In this document: piece after piece, positions 1-9,281 of the stretch
Layout: every line of letters starts with the position of its first letter
How positions within the stretch are numbered: the stretch's first letter is position 1
Source of the DNA: Bordetella parapertussis
GTDB taxonomy: Bacteria > Pseudomonadota > Gammaproteobacteria > Burkholderiales > Burkholderiaceae_A
Length of the DNA: 21,257 nucleotides
NCBI GenBank assembly: GCA_945901825.1
Contig: CAMDMC010000026.1
Location: forward strand, 1-21,257
Reading direction: 5' to 3'
The notes under the pieces: model-generated
The model's database searches: none
Seen by the model: the letters and a program-made list of their open reading frames with translations, nothing else
What the model was told of the DNA's origin: nothing
Program-made: the position numbers and the translations under genes

Positions 1-1682
1 ATACGGTCAAGGCCAAGCAGCGTCGATAAACGATGGGCAATGACCAGTACGGTTTTGCCTTGGCAAAGCGTGGCAATGGATTGTTGAATGAGTGCTTCGG
101 TTTGGCTATCAAGCGCCGAGGTGGCCTCATCAAGAATTAAAATAGGGGAGTTCTTTAAGAATGCTCGGGCAAGGGCAACCCGCTGACGCTCACCACCCGA
201 GAGTTTAATGCCGCGCTCGCCCACCAAGACATCTGCCCCTTCCGGTCGCGACTCAATGAAGGGCATGCAGTGCGACAGGCTCGCAGCGCGAAGAAAGTCT
301 TCCTCGTTGGGGTTGGGGTGGGAGTAGGTGATGTTTTCCCGAAGCGTTCGGTGGAAGAGTTCTGGTTCTTGAGGAACAACTGCAATGGCGCCATGAAGGC
401 TTGCCAAGGTAACCTCGGAGATCGATTGATCATCAATGGTAATAAGGCCTTCGTGCAGGTCGTACTGACGTTGCAGCAGTTTGGTTAAGGTACTTTTACC
501 CGCCCCCGATAGACCAACAAAACCAACGTGTTCGCCAGGCGCGATGTGAAGGTTAAAGTTCTTAAACAGAAAACGCCCATCAGGCAGCCGGTAACCCATG
601 TTAATAAAGCGAACCTCTGCCTTTGAAATCTGCAGGTCTTTCGCCTGGGCCGATTCCTGAATGTCGTGCTCGCTGGAAATAAGTGTTAAGGCCGACTTCA
701 ATGTTCCGATTTGCTCGAAGTAAGACAGCAGTTGGGTGGACAACCCCCATACATTGGCTACAAGTATGGCGGCAAGCGAGACGACCATAACGACCTCCCC
801 AAGTCCAAAGTCGCCGTTTAGGTAGGACTGAATGGCAAGCCCAATAAATGCACTTTGAAAAAGCAACAAGAGGGAATAAAGAACGCCGAACATAAAGATA
901 AGGAACCAACGCGTTCGAACGGAGGCGGCCTTTTCTTGCTCCAGCTTGGCGAGAACGTTTAGCCGCTCGCGAATGGTTTTTACGCTTGAGCGAACTGTTT
1001 GCATATGACTGGTAATGTCAACCAGAGTGCCAGTGGACTCCGATACCTGGTCGCCAAAGTCTTTAAAGAGCGGGACGCACTTTTTGGCGAACCAGGCTGA
1101 GAGCGCCAGAAAGCCTACGAGCCAGGCGATGAAGATCCAGAAAAAGTGGCTAGGTGCGGTCGATAAAATCACCGCTGCAAGAAAAATAGCCATGATGACC
1201 CGAACAAAGCCATCAAAAATAATGCCGGTGAGGCTAATCATGGCGGCCCCCGCCTGCTTGACCTTCTGGCTTAGGCTTCCAGCAAGATGATCTTCAAAAA
1301 ACTTCTGGCTGTGGCCTTCAAGCCAGCAGTAGACCTCCAGTTGTGCGCGCTTGCGTATCTCTGGCGCCGTGTGGATGTCAAGCCAGTCTCGCAGCCTGTT
1401 GGCAAGTGAGGAGGCATACCAGGCCCCCATAATGAGCGCGAAGTAAAGCCAGACATCCGCCGTGTTAACAGGCGTCTGGCTTAAGGTGTTGATCATGGAC
1501 TTCATAAGCACAGGCTCAAAGCCCATAAAGCCAATGCCCGCAACACTTAGCAAGACAAGACCGAGAGCCCTAAGTTTGAAGTGACGAAAAATAAGCGACC
1601 AGAAGAAGTCGTAGGGGTCTTTGCCCGGGGGGGCGGCTTTGAGACTGGTTAGTTCAGCAGGGTTCAGGCTCAGGGGTACCAT
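1..1682 (-). CDS. ABC exporter, fused membrane domain and ATPase (C-terminus cut off)
   Basis: A type-I ABC exporter half-transporter of the MsbA/LapB/multidrug kind, expected in the inner membrane as a homodimer exporting a lipid, peptide or drug. About 560 residues are visible. The N-terminal two-thirds holds several hydrophobic helices and the C-terminal third the ATPase. On the minus strand one reads Walker A GLSGAGKST, the Q-loop VVPQEPE, the signature LSGGERQR, Walker B ILILDEAT and the switch histidine in AHRLS. The frame stays open past position 1, so only the last few dozen residues are missing. The ATG at 1682 is the only good start after an upstream in-frame stop; its ribosome binding site is weak. 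It is divergent from the SDR gene to its right. The substrate cannot be told from sequence. Confidence 0.9.
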   Translation of the reverse strand, partial: MVPLSLNPAELTSLKAAPPGKDPYDFFWSLIFRHFKLRALGLVLLSVAGIGFMGFEPVLMKSMINTLSQTPVNTADVWLYFALIMGAWYASSLANRLRDWLDIHTAPEIRKRAQLEVYCWLEGHSQKFFEDHLAGSLSQKVKQAGAAMISLTGIIFDGFVRVIMAIFLAAVILSTAPSHFFWIFIAWLVGFLALSAWFAKKCVPLFKDFGDQVSESTGTLVDITSHMQTVRSSVKTIRERLNVLAKLEQEKAASVRTRWFLIFMFGVLYSLLLLFQSAFIGLAIQSYLNGDFGLGEVVMVVSLAAILVANVWGLSTQLLSYFEQIGTLKSALTLISSEHDIQESAQAKDLQISKAEVRFINMGYRLPDGRFLFKNFNLHIAPGEHVGFVGLSGAGKSTLTKLLQRQYDLHEGLITIDDQSISEVTLASLHGAIAVVPQEPELFHRTLRENITYSHPNPNEEDFLRAASLSHCMPFIESRPEGADVLVGERGIKLSGGERQRVALARAFLKNSPILILDEATSALDSQTEALIQQSIATLCQGKTVLVIAHRLSTLLGLDR

Positions 1683-1716
1683 CAGGCTATTCGCTTAAGT
1701 AGGGGCGGAAAGAGCA

Positions 1717-1728
1717 AACGTTAACGTT
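1717..1728. promoter_or_regulatory. 12-bp perfect palindrome in divergent intergenic region
   Basis: AACGTTAACGTT is a perfect palindrome in the 71-bp gap between the divergent ABC exporter and SDR genes, just before a TATAAA-like hexamer (about 1728-1733) that could be a -10 for the SDR. An operator for a dimeric repressor is possible. No regulator gene is adjacent, so this is only a suggestion. Confidence 0.25.
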
Positions 1729-1753
1729 ATAAAGAAGAGTAAGGAGATAACGG

Positions 1754-2542
1754 ATGGACCTTAGGCTAAATGATAAGCGAGCCCTGGTAATGGGCGGTGG
1801 TGCTGGGCTGGGACGGGCGGTGGCCTTGTCGCTTGCCGCAGAAGGGGCCCACATTGTTGTGGCGGGCCGAACGCAGGCTAAGCTGGATGATGCCGTTGCA
1901 GAAATAACCGCAGCCGGTGGTAAGGCAAGTGCCTTGGTCTGGGATCTCACTGAACTTAACCAGATTGAGGCTCGGGCCGCGCAGGCCGCTAGCCAACTCG
2001 GCGGGCCCATCCAAATTCTTTTTAATAATGGCGGGGGACCCTCGCCCGGAACCGCTTATGGTCAGGCTGCCGATGCCTGGCAGTCTCAGTTTCAGAACAT
2101 GGTGCTCTCCATTATTCGTCTTACCGACGCAGTCCTGCCCGGCATGCTTGAGAAAGGCTGGGGGCGCGTTATTACAAATGCATCATCGGGCGTAATCATC
2201 CCCATTCCCAACCTGGCCATGTCGAATACCCTGCGCAGCGCCTTGGTGGGCTGGTCGAAAACCCTGGCCAATGAGGTTGCAGCCAAAGGTGTGACGGTGA
2301 ACATGGTTCTTCCTGGCCGGGTCTACACCGACCGAATTGCCTTTCTTGATAACGCCAGGGCAGGTCGCGAAGGAATTAGCCTTGAAGAGGTTGAAAAGAA
2401 GTCCAAGGCCACTATTCCCGTGGGTCGCTACGGCCGGCCTGACGAATACGGAGATTTCGTCGCCTTTCTTGCTTCGGAGCGGGCAAGTTACATCACCGGC
2501 TCCATGCATCGCATCGATGGCGGTGCAACCCTTTCGGTCTAA
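1754..2542 (+). CDS. SDR-family protein with degenerate catalytic site
   Basis: A 262-residue protein with a Rossmann fold of the short-chain dehydrogenase/reductase family. The N-terminal glycine motif appears as GGGAGLGRA (about residues 14-22), and NNGGG (91-95) stands where classical members have NNAG. The Ser of the active site is present (NASS, about 142-145). Aligning the following helix with FabG-type enzymes puts Ser157 and Arg161 where the catalytic Tyr and Lys should be. This matches the BKR-like SDR subgroup known for imperfect cofactor and catalytic motifs. The start is well supported by AAGGAG at 1741-1746. It lies 152 bp upstream of coxS on the same strand and may or may not be co-transcribed. 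Substrate and activity are unknown. Confidence 0.88.
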   Translation: MDLRLNDKRALVMGGGAGLGRAVALSLAAEGAHIVVAGRTQAKLDDAVAEITAAGGKASALVWDLTELNQIEARAAQAASQLGGPIQILFNNGGGPSPGTAYGQAADAWQSQFQNMVLSIIRLTDAVLPGMLEKGWGRVITNASSGVIIPIPNLAMSNTLRSALVGWSKTLANEVAAKGVTVNMVLPGRVYTDRIAFLDNARAGREGISLEEVEKKSKATIPVGRYGRPDEYGDFVAFLASERASYITGSMHRIDGGATLSV

Positions 2543-2566
2543 GCCCCCGTTTTTAGGGCGGTTTTT
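2543..2566 (+). terminator. Weak terminator-like hairpin after the SDR gene
   Basis: Directly after the SDR stop, GCCC (2543-2546) can pair with GGGC (2556-2559) and a T-run follows at 2562-2566. The stem is only four base pairs with a 9-nt loop, and a competing hairpin CGGTT/AACCG overlaps it. A partial terminator between the SDR and coxS is possible but weak. Confidence 0.25.
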
Positions 2567-2694
2567 ACAACCGTCCGGCCATAGGCCGATTTCCCCTTCG
2601 AATTACTGGGCTTATGCCAAGGGTTCTCCCCATTGTGACCTTTGCGTTTGAGTTCTAGAGTGAGGTGGAAATTCCAACTAACTTGGAGGAAGTC

Positions 2695-3162
2695 ATGCCG
2701 GTTCAACTCACTGTTAATGGTCGGTCGGTATCCGTCGACGCCCCAGCCAACACCTTGCTCGTCCAGGCTCTCCGCGACCATCTGAAGCTTACCGGTACGC
2801 ATGTGGGCTGTGATACAGCCCAGTGCGGTGCCTGCACCGTTTTAATGAACGGCGATGCCGTGAAGTCGTGCAATGTTCTTTTGGTGCAAGCCGAGGGCGC
2901 GCAAGTTGACACCATCGAGGGCCTGGCTGCAGAGGACGGAACCCTGCATCCCATGCAAAAGGCCTTCAAGGACTGTCATGGACTGCAATGCGGTTTCTGC
3001 ACAACGGGCATGGTGATGAGTGCGGTTGACCTTTGTCGCAAAAATCCCAAGGCCACTGAGAGTGAAATACGTGACCTGCTCGAGGGCAATATCTGCCGCT
3101 GTACGGGTTACCAAAATATTGTTCGCGCTGTGAAACAGGGCGCCGAGGAAATGGCGGCCTAA
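2695..3162 (+). CDS. coxS: CO-dehydrogenase-type small subunit, two [2Fe-2S] clusters
   Basis: Iron-sulfur subunit of a molybdenum hydroxylase of the xanthine oxidase/CO dehydrogenase family; it passes electrons from the Mo centre in CoxL to the FAD in CoxM. With the ATG at 2695 the protein is 155 residues, the usual CoxS length. The N-terminal plant-type cluster ligands are Cys39, Cys44, Cys47 and Cys59; the helical-domain cluster uses Cys99, Cys102, Cys134 and Cys136 (CGFC and CRC motifs). The start was chosen because GGAGGA lies at 2685-2690, while an upstream in-frame ATG at 2665 has no such site and adds an atypical extension. It is the first gene of the S-L-M order typical of form II clusters. 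Confidence 0.95.
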   Translation: MPVQLTVNGRSVSVDAPANTLLVQALRDHLKLTGTHVGCDTAQCGACTVLMNGDAVKSCNVLLVQAEGAQVDTIEGLAAEDGTLHPMQKAFKDCHGLQCGFCTTGMVMSAVDLCRKNPKATESEIRDLLEGNICRCTGYQNIVRAVKQGAEEMAA

Positions 3163-3172
3163 CTGTTTAATT

Positions 3173-3199
3173 GAAAGGGCCGAACGGTAGGCCTTTTTT
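3173..3199 (+). terminator. Terminator- or attenuator-like hairpin between coxS and coxL
   Basis: In the 117-bp coxS-coxL gap, the arm ending AAGGGCC (to 3181) pairs with GGCCTT (3190-3195) across an 8-nt loop, with one bulged G, and is followed at once by six Ts (3194-3199). The form is that of a modest intrinsic terminator. As coxL must follow coxS, it would act as an attenuator or an RNA-stability element rather than a full stop. Confidence 0.4.
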
Positions 3200-3279
3200 A
3201 GAAGTTTTGTGCAAAGTTTTCTTAACAAAGTCTTACGCGCAAATGCCTCAGTTAAATCTTCACTTAAGGAGTTGTCGCA

Positions 3280-5661
3280 ATGGGTGCCTCAGATTTCTCT
3301 AGCCTTCCCTACATTGGTGAATCGGTTCTTCGCAAAGAAGATGTTCGCTTCCTAACGGGCGCGGGCCAGTACACCGACGATGTGATCCTGCAGGATATTT
3401 CTTACACCGTTTTTGTTCGCTCGCCCCACGCCCACGCGGTCATTAAAAAGATAAATAAAGCAGCAGCACTTGCTGCACCTGGGGTTCTTGCTGTCTTTGA
3501 TGGCCAAGATGTAGCCGCCGATAAGGTTGGGGGGCTGCCTTGTGGCTGGCTCATCACCAGCACAAACGGTGAGCCCATGAAAGAGCCGCCTCACCCCATT
3601 CTTGCGCAGGGTAAGGCCCGTTATGTGGGCGATGGTGTCGCCATGGTGATAGCCACGAGCTACGAGGCGGCAAAAAACGCAGCCGAGCTTGTCGAAGTAG
3701 ATTACGAGGTTTTAGGGGCGGTTGTCGATGTGCGCGATGCGCAGGCCCCCGGTGCTCCCCTGGTTCACGACGAGGCACCCGAGAATCATTGCTACAAGTG
3801 GGCCATTGGCGACAAAGCCAAGGTTGATGAGGTCTTTCAAACGGCCGCACACGTCACCAAGCTCGACCTGGTGAACAACCGGCTTATCCCCAACGCCATG
3901 GAGCCAAGGGCAGCTATTGGCTTATACAACCGAGCCTCCGACGAATACACACTCTACGTATCGAACCAAAACCCGCACGTTGAGCGGCTCTTGCTTACGG
4001 CCTTCGTTATGGGCTTGCCCGAGCACAAGGTTCGGGTCATTGCGCCCGATGTGGGCGGCGGCTTTGGGTCCAAGATCTATCTGTATGCAGAAGACGTCTG
4101 CGTCACCTGGGCGTCAAAGAAGTTAAACCGCACCATTAAGTGGACAGCGGAGCGTTCGGAGTCGTTCTTAACAGACGCCCACGGCCGCGACCATGTCTCG
4201 CACGCCGAGCTTGCTATGGATAAAGAGGGCAAGTTCTTGGCCTTGCGGGTTCACACCGATGCCAACCTTGGTGCCTACCTATCCACCTTTAGCACCTGCG
4301 TACCCACCATTCTTTATGCCACCCTGTTGGCAGGCCAGTACACAACTCCGCAGGTGTATGTTGAGGTAGATTCCTGGTTTACCAACACCGCGCCTGTTGA
4401 TGCCTACCGAGGTGCGGGACGGCCCGAGGCCACGTATCTGCTTGAGCGCATCGTCACGCGAGCCGCCTGGGAGCTTGGGCTAAGTCAAGACGAAATTCGC
4501 AGACGTAATTTTATTACCGAGTTTCCCTACCAGACCCCTGTAGCCCTTCAATACGACATTGGTGACTATCACAGCTGCATGAACCAGGCCCAAGAGCTTG
4601 CGGATGTAAAGGGCTTTGAGGATCGTAAGAAGGCCTCGGAGGCAAAGGGCATGTTGCGCGGCATGGGCTATTCCAGCTACATCGAGGCCTGTGGTCTTGC
4701 ACCGTCGAATATTGCAGGCGCCTTGGGTGCACGCGCAGGGCTTTTTGAATGCGGCGAGGTTCGGGTGCATCCTACGGGCAGTGTTACGGTCTTTACCGGC
4801 TCCCATAGTCATGGCCAGGGCCACGAGACAACCTTTGCCCAGGTGGTGGCCGCACGTCTTGGCATTCCTGTTGAGAATGTCGACATCGTGCATGGCGACA
4901 CGGGTCGCGTTCCTTTCGGCATGGGCACCTATGGCTCGCGTTCGATATCGGTTGGGGGCTCGGCCATTATGAAGGCGCTCGATAAAATCGAGGCGAAGGC
5001 CAAGAAAATTGCGGCTCATCTGCTTGAGGCCAGCGACACCGATATCGAGTTTGCTAATGGTGAATTCGTGGTGAAGGGCACCGACAAAAAAATACCGTTT
5101 GGTCAGGTGGCTCTTACGGCGTACGTGCCACACAACTACCCGCTTGACACCCTTGAGCCAGGCCTGAACGAGACCGCCTTCTACGACCCCACCAACTTCA
5201 CCTTCCCCGCCGGCACTTATATTTGCGAGGTGGAAGTTAACCCGAAGACAGGTGAGACACGCGTTGACCGATTCACCGCGGTGGACGACTTCGGCACCAT
5301 TATCAACCCGATGATTGTCGAGGGCCAGGTGCATGGAGGTCTTGCACAAGGCATCGGACAGGCGCTTCTTGAGAACTGTGTCTACGACCGTGACTCCGGA
5401 CAGCTGCTTACGGGGTCTTACATGGACTATGCAATGCCCAGGGCCGATGACCTTCCCAACTTTAAAATTGGCCATGTCTGCACGCCTTGCACGACCAACC
5501 CTCTTGGTACGAAGGGCTGTGGCGAGGCTGGTGCCATTGGCTCACCTCCTGCAGTGATGAATGCGGTACTCGATGCCTTAGCGCCTCTGGGCGTGAAAGA
5601 CATGGACATGCCAGCAAGTCCTCACCGCGTATGGAAGGCCATTCAAGAGGCAAGGGCCTAG
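3280..5661 (+). CDS. coxL: Molybdenum hydroxylase large subunit, form II CoxL
   Basis: Catalytic Mo-molybdopterin-cytosine-dinucleotide subunit, 793 residues, as usual for CoxL. The protein starts with the [14 protein letters not shown] segment typical of the family. GGGFGSK (about 259-265) belongs to the cofactor-binding region, and GCGEAG near the C-terminus carries the conserved catalytic-base Glu (about 749). The decisive motif is AYRGAGR (375-381). True form I CO dehydrogenases have AYXCSFR with a Cys bound to Cu; here there is no such Cys, so this is form II, whose members include possible CO oxidisers and other hydroxylases. AAGGAG at about 3266 supports the start. It forms a heterotrimer with CoxS and CoxM. 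The physiological substrate is not settled. Confidence 0.95.
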   Translation: MGASDFSSLPYIGESVLRKEDVRFLTGAGQYTDDVILQDISYTVFVRSPHAHAVIKKINKAAALAAPGVLAVFDGQDVAADKVGGLPCGWLITSTNGEPMKEPPHPILAQGKARYVGDGVAMVIATSYEAAKNAAELVEVDYEVLGAVVDVRDAQAPGAPLVHDEAPENHCYKWAIGDKAKVDEVFQTAAHVTKLDLVNNRLIPNAMEPRAAIGLYNRASDEYTLYVSNQNPHVERLLLTAFVMGLPEHKVRVIAPDVGGGFGSKIYLYAEDVCVTWASKKLNRTIKWTAERSESFLTDAHGRDHVSHAELAMDKEGKFLALRVHTDANLGAYLSTFSTCVPTILYATLLAGQYTTPQVYVEVDSWFTNTAPVDAYRGAGRPEATYLLERIVTRAAWELGLSQDEIRRRNFITEFPYQTPVALQYDIGDYHSCMNQAQELADVKGFEDRKKASEAKGMLRGMGYSSYIEACGLAPSNIAGALGARAGLFECGEVRVHPTGSVTVFTGSHSHGQGHETTFAQVVAARLGIPVENVDIVHGDTGRVPFGMGTYGSRSISVGGSAIMKALDKIEAKAKKIAAHLLEASDTDIEFANGEFVVKGTDKKIPFGQVALTAYVPHNYPLDTLEPGLNETAFYDPTNFTFPAGTYICEVEVNPKTGETRVDRFTAVDDFGTIINPMIVEGQVHGGLAQGIGQALLENCVYDRDSGQLLTGSYMDYAMPRADDLPNFKIGHVCTPCTTNPLGTKGCGEAGAIGSPPAVMNAVLDALAPLGVKDMDMPASPHRVWKAIQEARA

Positions 5662-5715
5662 TTTGGGTTTTCGTTAACCAAACAGCCCATCTCAAGACAT
5701 TGAAGGAGACTCACC

Positions 5716-6507
5716 ATGTATCGCTTTGATTATGAAAAGCCCACAAGCCTTGAGGCTGCCTGCGCTGCGGTGGCTGCTGGTGCCCATGCCTTGGCCGGAG
5801 GCCAGACGCTTCTTGCTTCAATGAAGCAGCGGCTTATGCAGCCCGAGAAGCTTATTGATCTCTCTTCTCTTAAAGATATTCAGGGCATCTGCATGGATAA
5901 AGATGCCTTGGTCATTGGCGCGATGACACGGCACCAGGCGGTGGCCGCCAATGCCGAGGTGATCGAGCACATTGCAGCCCTGGCCAGGCTGGCAGGAGGC
6001 ATTGGCGATAAGCAGGTGCGCGCCATGGGCACGTTAGGGGGATCAATCTCCAACAACGATCCCGCTGCCTGCTACCCAAGCGCTTTGGTGGCTCTAAATG
6101 CAACCGTTCAGACCACCAAGCGAAGCATTGCGTCAGACGATTTTTTCCTTGGTCTTTATGCCACAGCGCTTGAACCGGGTGAGCTGGTGAAGGCCGTTAG
6201 TTTCCCCATTCCCGAGGCCAGTGGCTATGCAAAATTCAAGCAGGCTGCATCTCGCTATGCCTTGGTGGGTGTCTTTGTTGCCAGGTTTGCATCGGGTGTT
6301 CGGGTGGCCATTACGGGGGCTGGCAACGGCGTTTTCCGCCATGCCGGGCTCGAGGCAGCACTTACGAAAGACTTCTCGGCCAAGGCGGTGGAGTCGGTTG
6401 CCATTGATGCCAGCGAGCTTAATGGTGATATTCACGCGTCGGCCGACTACCGCGCTGCCTTAATTGCAGTTCAAACCCAAAGGGCGGTCGAGCAGGCCCT
6501 GGCATGA
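5716..6507 (+). CDS. coxM: CO-dehydrogenase-type medium subunit, FAD-binding
   Basis: Flavoprotein subunit of the hydroxylase, 263 residues; it takes electrons from the CoxS clusters and passes them to a quinone or other acceptor. The FAD-binding motifs are AGGQTLLASMK (about 27-37) and TLGGSISNNDPAA (about 107-119), both variants of the usual AGGHSLLP and T(I/L)GG forms. The C-terminal CO_deh_flav_C region follows. AAGGAGA at 5701-5707 supports the ATG. It lies 54 bp after coxL and overlaps coxD by four bases (ATGA), which suggests translational coupling. Its position after coxL, rather than before coxS, agrees with a form II cluster. Confidence 0.94.
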   Translation: MYRFDYEKPTSLEAACAAVAAGAHALAGGQTLLASMKQRLMQPEKLIDLSSLKDIQGICMDKDALVIGAMTRHQAVAANAEVIEHIAALARLAGGIGDKQVRAMGTLGGSISNNDPAACYPSALVALNATVQTTKRSIASDDFFLGLYATALEPGELVKAVSFPIPEASGYAKFKQAASRYALVGVFVARFASGVRVAITGAGNGVFRHAGLEAALTKDFSAKAVESVAIDASELNGDIHASADYRAALIAVQTQRAVEQALA

Positions 6508-7406
6508 CGCAGGCTATTCCGGCCTCTGCCCCTCAGTGGGTCGAGGCCCTGCGGTCGGTGGGGTACTTCGCCGACCTTCGCCTAGCAACGGCTATTCATT
6601 TGGCTGTGGGTTTGGGCCGGCCTTTACTTCTTGAAGGCGATCCTGGCGTTGGTAAAACCGAGCTCGCGAAGGCGTTAAGTCAGCTTTTAGGACGTGAGCT
6701 TGTTCGGCTTCAGTGTTACGACGGGCTTGACCATCGCGATGCCCTGTATGAATGGAACCATGCTGCGCAAATGCTCCATTTAAGGCTAAGCGAACAGCAT
6801 CAGTCTGCCGAGCAAATTGAGCGCGAGCTTTATTCGGATGCCTACCTTATTGAGCGTCCGCTGCTTAAGGCACTTCGTGCCAAGGCCCCCGGGGTTGTAC
6901 TTCTTATTGACGAGGTGGACCGGGCCGATGAACCGTTTGAGGCGTTTCTTCTGGAATACCTCGGCGAGTATCAGGTGTCCATTCCTGAGCTTGGCACGGT
7001 AAAGGCCGACCGGCCCCCCATTAGCCTGCTTACTAGCAATCGCACCCGCGATCTTAACGATGCCGTCAAGCGCCGTTGCCTTTTCCACTGGATGGAGTTT
7101 CCCGACCGCGATCGCGAGCTTGCAATTGTAAAAAGTCAGGTGCCGCAAGCTAGCGAGCTGCTTGCCCAGCAGGTGTCAGACTTTGTTGCACGACTGCGCA
7201 GCCAGCCGTTCAACAATGCCTTTTCAAGGGCGCCAGGTGTTGCCGAGTCGGTTGACTGGGCCAAGGCTTTGGTTGCCCTTAATGCCTTGCGGCTTGACCC
7301 CGAAATTGTGGAGTCCACCGCGGGCGTTTTATTCAAGCAGCGCGACGACATTATGGCTCTGCAGCCCCTCATTGATGAGCTCTTAACACCAGCCAAAGCT
7401 GCATAA
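6504..7406 (+). CDS. coxD: MoxR-family AAA+ ATPase, CoxD-like
   Basis: AAA+ ATPase of 300 residues. Walker A is GDPGVGKT (45-52), and Walker B is LLIDEVDRADE with Asp136 and Glu137. The sensor region reads LLTSNRTRDLNDAVKRRC, with the arginine-rich end of the AAA+ core. CoxD of carboxidotrophs acts as a chaperone-like ATPase in maturing the CoxL active site (insertion of S and Cu in form I enzymes). In a form II cluster the Cu step may be absent, so its exact job here is open. It pairs with the von Willebrand factor A protein that follows, as MoxR ATPases usually do. The start overlaps the coxM stop (ATGA). Confidence 0.9.
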   Translation: MTQAIPASAPQWVEALRSVGYFADLRLATAIHLAVGLGRPLLLEGDPGVGKTELAKALSQLLGRELVRLQCYDGLDHRDALYEWNHAAQMLHLRLSEQHQSAEQIERELYSDAYLIERPLLKALRAKAPGVVLLIDEVDRADEPFEAFLLEYLGEYQVSIPELGTVKADRPPISLLTSNRTRDLNDAVKRRCLFHWMEFPDRDRELAIVKSQVPQASELLAQQVSDFVARLRSQPFNNAFSRAPGVAESVDWAKALVALNALRLDPEIVESTAGVLFKQRDDIMALQPLIDELLTPAKAA

Positions 7407-7418
7407 AGGTCTTCGGTT

Positions 7419-8612
7419 ATGGCGCTTGGTGATGCCCTTCAAAACAAGCTTGCCGATAACGTTTTTGGCTTTTGCCGAACCTTACGCCGGGCTGGGCTTG
7501 CGGTAGATAGTCGTCGTATTGCACTGGCCCAGCAGGCCTTAGGCTTTGTGGATATTGGTAGGCGTGATGAAGTGCGTGCAGCGCTTGAGGCGGTGTTGGT
7601 AAGCCGGCAGGAGGACCGTATTGTTTTCTACGAGCTCTTTGATGCCGTCTTTCGTAATCCGGATATGGCCAGGCAGCTTATGGCGCAGCTTCTGCCTCCG
7701 AACAAGGCAGGGGAGCGCCCCGCGCGAAGGCCCCGTAGCCAAGAGGCCCTTCGCTCACCGTCTGAAAAGGCGTCCCTTCGCAGCACGGAACAAAACGAGC
7801 AGTCGTTTGAAATTGACATGGCCATGACGATGAGCGAGCTCGACCGCCTTCGCCAGGCTGATTTCGAGCAGCTCTCGGCATCAGAGGCTCTAAGGGTTCA
7901 GCAGCTTGCTCGCCGTATCCCGCTTTGTCTGCCTCGTTACAAAAGCCGGCGTCAAGCGTCGTCTATGCGTGGTCGTCAGACCGACTGGCGCGAAACAGCC
8001 CGCAGGGCTCACCGAAGTTATGGTGAGATGCTTAGGCTTGGCTACCAGGAGCCAATGCGTCGCCCGATGCCTTTGGTGATACTTGTTGATATCTCGGGCT
8101 CTATGGAGCGCTATGCGCGAATGATTCTGTCGTTTCTTCATGCGGCAACGCATGTCAGCAAGCCTCATGTCTTTGCCTTTGGCAGTCGCTTAACGCCTTT
8201 ATCGAAGGTCTTTCGTCAGCCCGATACCGACCTGATGCTTCTAGAGGCGGCCCAGGCCATTCCCGACTATGCCGGTGGGACACGTATGGCGCAAAGCCTG
8301 CAAGAACTTCGTGCCAAGCACCGTGCGGCCTTTGTCGGCCGGCGTAGCCTGGTTCTTGTAATTACCGATGGCCTTGACACCGGAGAGCCTGGGCAGCTCA
8401 ACGAAGGGATGCGTTGGCTGCGCTCGGTGGCAGGCCGCCTTCTGTGGCTTAATCCATTGTTGCGCTATTCGGGTTATCAACCCCTTGCGGCGGGTGCCTC
8501 CACTCTGGCACGCTTCAGTGATTCCATGATGGCCGTGCATAACCTCGAGAGCCTCGAGGTCTTTTCGCAGGCTGTCGAACAATTATTAGGACGAGATTCG
8601 TTATGCAGATGA
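7419..8612 (+). CDS. coxE: VWA-domain protein, CoxE-like
   Basis: A 397-residue partner of the MoxR ATPase. The N-terminal half is charged and helical; the C-terminal half is a von Willebrand factor A domain with the MIDAS motif VDISGSM (Asp224, Ser226, Ser228), a threonine in the GGTRM segment (about residue 288), and ITDGLDTG (about 317-324). The VWA domain binds a divalent metal and mediates contact with CoxD and the client enzyme. The gene begins 12 bp after coxD with AAAGG at 7405-7409. Its stop overlaps the start of coxG. The role is known from CoxE homologues in maturation; a direct substrate in this cluster is inferred. Confidence 0.9.
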   Translation: MALGDALQNKLADNVFGFCRTLRRAGLAVDSRRIALAQQALGFVDIGRRDEVRAALEAVLVSRQEDRIVFYELFDAVFRNPDMARQLMAQLLPPNKAGERPARRPRSQEALRSPSEKASLRSTEQNEQSFEIDMAMTMSELDRLRQADFEQLSASEALRVQQLARRIPLCLPRYKSRRQASSMRGRQTDWRETARRAHRSYGEMLRLGYQEPMRRPMPLVILVDISGSMERYARMILSFLHAATHVSKPHVFAFGSRLTPLSKVFRQPDTDLMLLEAAQAIPDYAGGTRMAQSLQELRAKHRAAFVGRRSLVLVITDGLDTGEPGQLNEGMRWLRSVAGRLLWLNPLLRYSGYQPLAAGASTLARFSDSMMAVHNLESLEVFSQAVEQLLGRDSLCR

Positions 8613-9226
8613 ATGGAACACGCCAGCTGGCGGTCACACCCGAGCAGGCCTGGCAGGCACTGAACGACCCTGAGATGCTTAAGGCCTGCATCCCTGGCTG
8701 CGACAGGTTTGAAGCGGTAGCCGACCTGCAGTACGCCATGGGTGTTTCTATTCGTATCGGTCCGGTGGCCGCCAAGTTCTCCGGAACGGTCACGCTTGCA
8801 GATGTTGTTCCGCCAAGCTCTTACGTCATTCACTTCGAGGCGCAGGGTGGTGTTGCCGGTTTTGGCAAGGGCAGCTCAAAGGTTCAGTTGATTCCGAATG
8901 ATCAAGGCGTTGAGCTGCAGTATGAGGTTCAGTCGCATGTGGGAGGCAAGCTTGCCCAGGTGGGCCAGCGGCTCATCGATGTTGCGGCGAAGTCTCTGGC
9001 CGAAGACTTCTTCAAGCGGTTTGAGGCAAAGCTTGCTGAGCGTCACCAGGCCGAGCAACCGGGCTCGGGCCTATCGGAAGACGTTGGTGCATCCAAGAAG
9101 ACAGCAAGTGGCCCTATAGAAAATACCCAGGATGGTTTTTTTGGAGTTCCACGCTGGGGCCTGTACTTGGCGGCAGCAGTGGCTGCGGGCCTGGTCATCG
9201 CTTTTGCACCCGCCTCGGGAACCTAA
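8603..9226 (+). CDS. coxG: SRPBCC-fold protein with C-terminal membrane anchor, CoxG-like
   Basis: A 207-residue protein. Residues 1-150 form the CoxG/SRPBCC hydrophobic-pocket fold (note the PEQAWQALNDPEMLKACIPG start typical of the family). A polar linker (about 150-180) leads to one hydrophobic helix (about 185-202, WGLYLAAAVAAGLVIAF). CoxG is linked to membrane attachment and to electron transfer between CO dehydrogenase and the quinone pool; the tail anchor fits this. Two starts are possible: ATG 8603, preceded by AGGACGAG at 8588-8595, and ATG 8609, which gives a 4-base overlap with coxE. The first is preferred for its ribosome binding site. Confidence 0.88.
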   Translation: MQMNGTRQLAVTPEQAWQALNDPEMLKACIPGCDRFEAVADLQYAMGVSIRIGPVAAKFSGTVTLADVVPPSSYVIHFEAQGGVAGFGKGSSKVQLIPNDQGVELQYEVQSHVGGKLAQVGQRLIDVAAKSLAEDFFKRFEAKLAERHQAEQPGSGLSEDVGASKKTASGPIENTQDGFFGVPRWGLYLAAAVAAGLVIAFAPASGT

Positions 9227-9281
9227 ATCATGTCGTTTGAATGTGTGCAGTCAATAACGCCTAAGGAAGTGAGACGAGCCT

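Noticed and set aside
2665..2694. An earlier start for coxS
   Set aside because: No ribosome site in front of it; GGAGGA directly precedes the ATG at 2695, which gives the usual CoxS N-terminus.
4480..5475. A 331-codon open frame on the minus strand inside coxL
   Set aside because: It is opposite the well-supported CoxL and shows no family motifs or ribosome site; it is a shadow of the coding strand.
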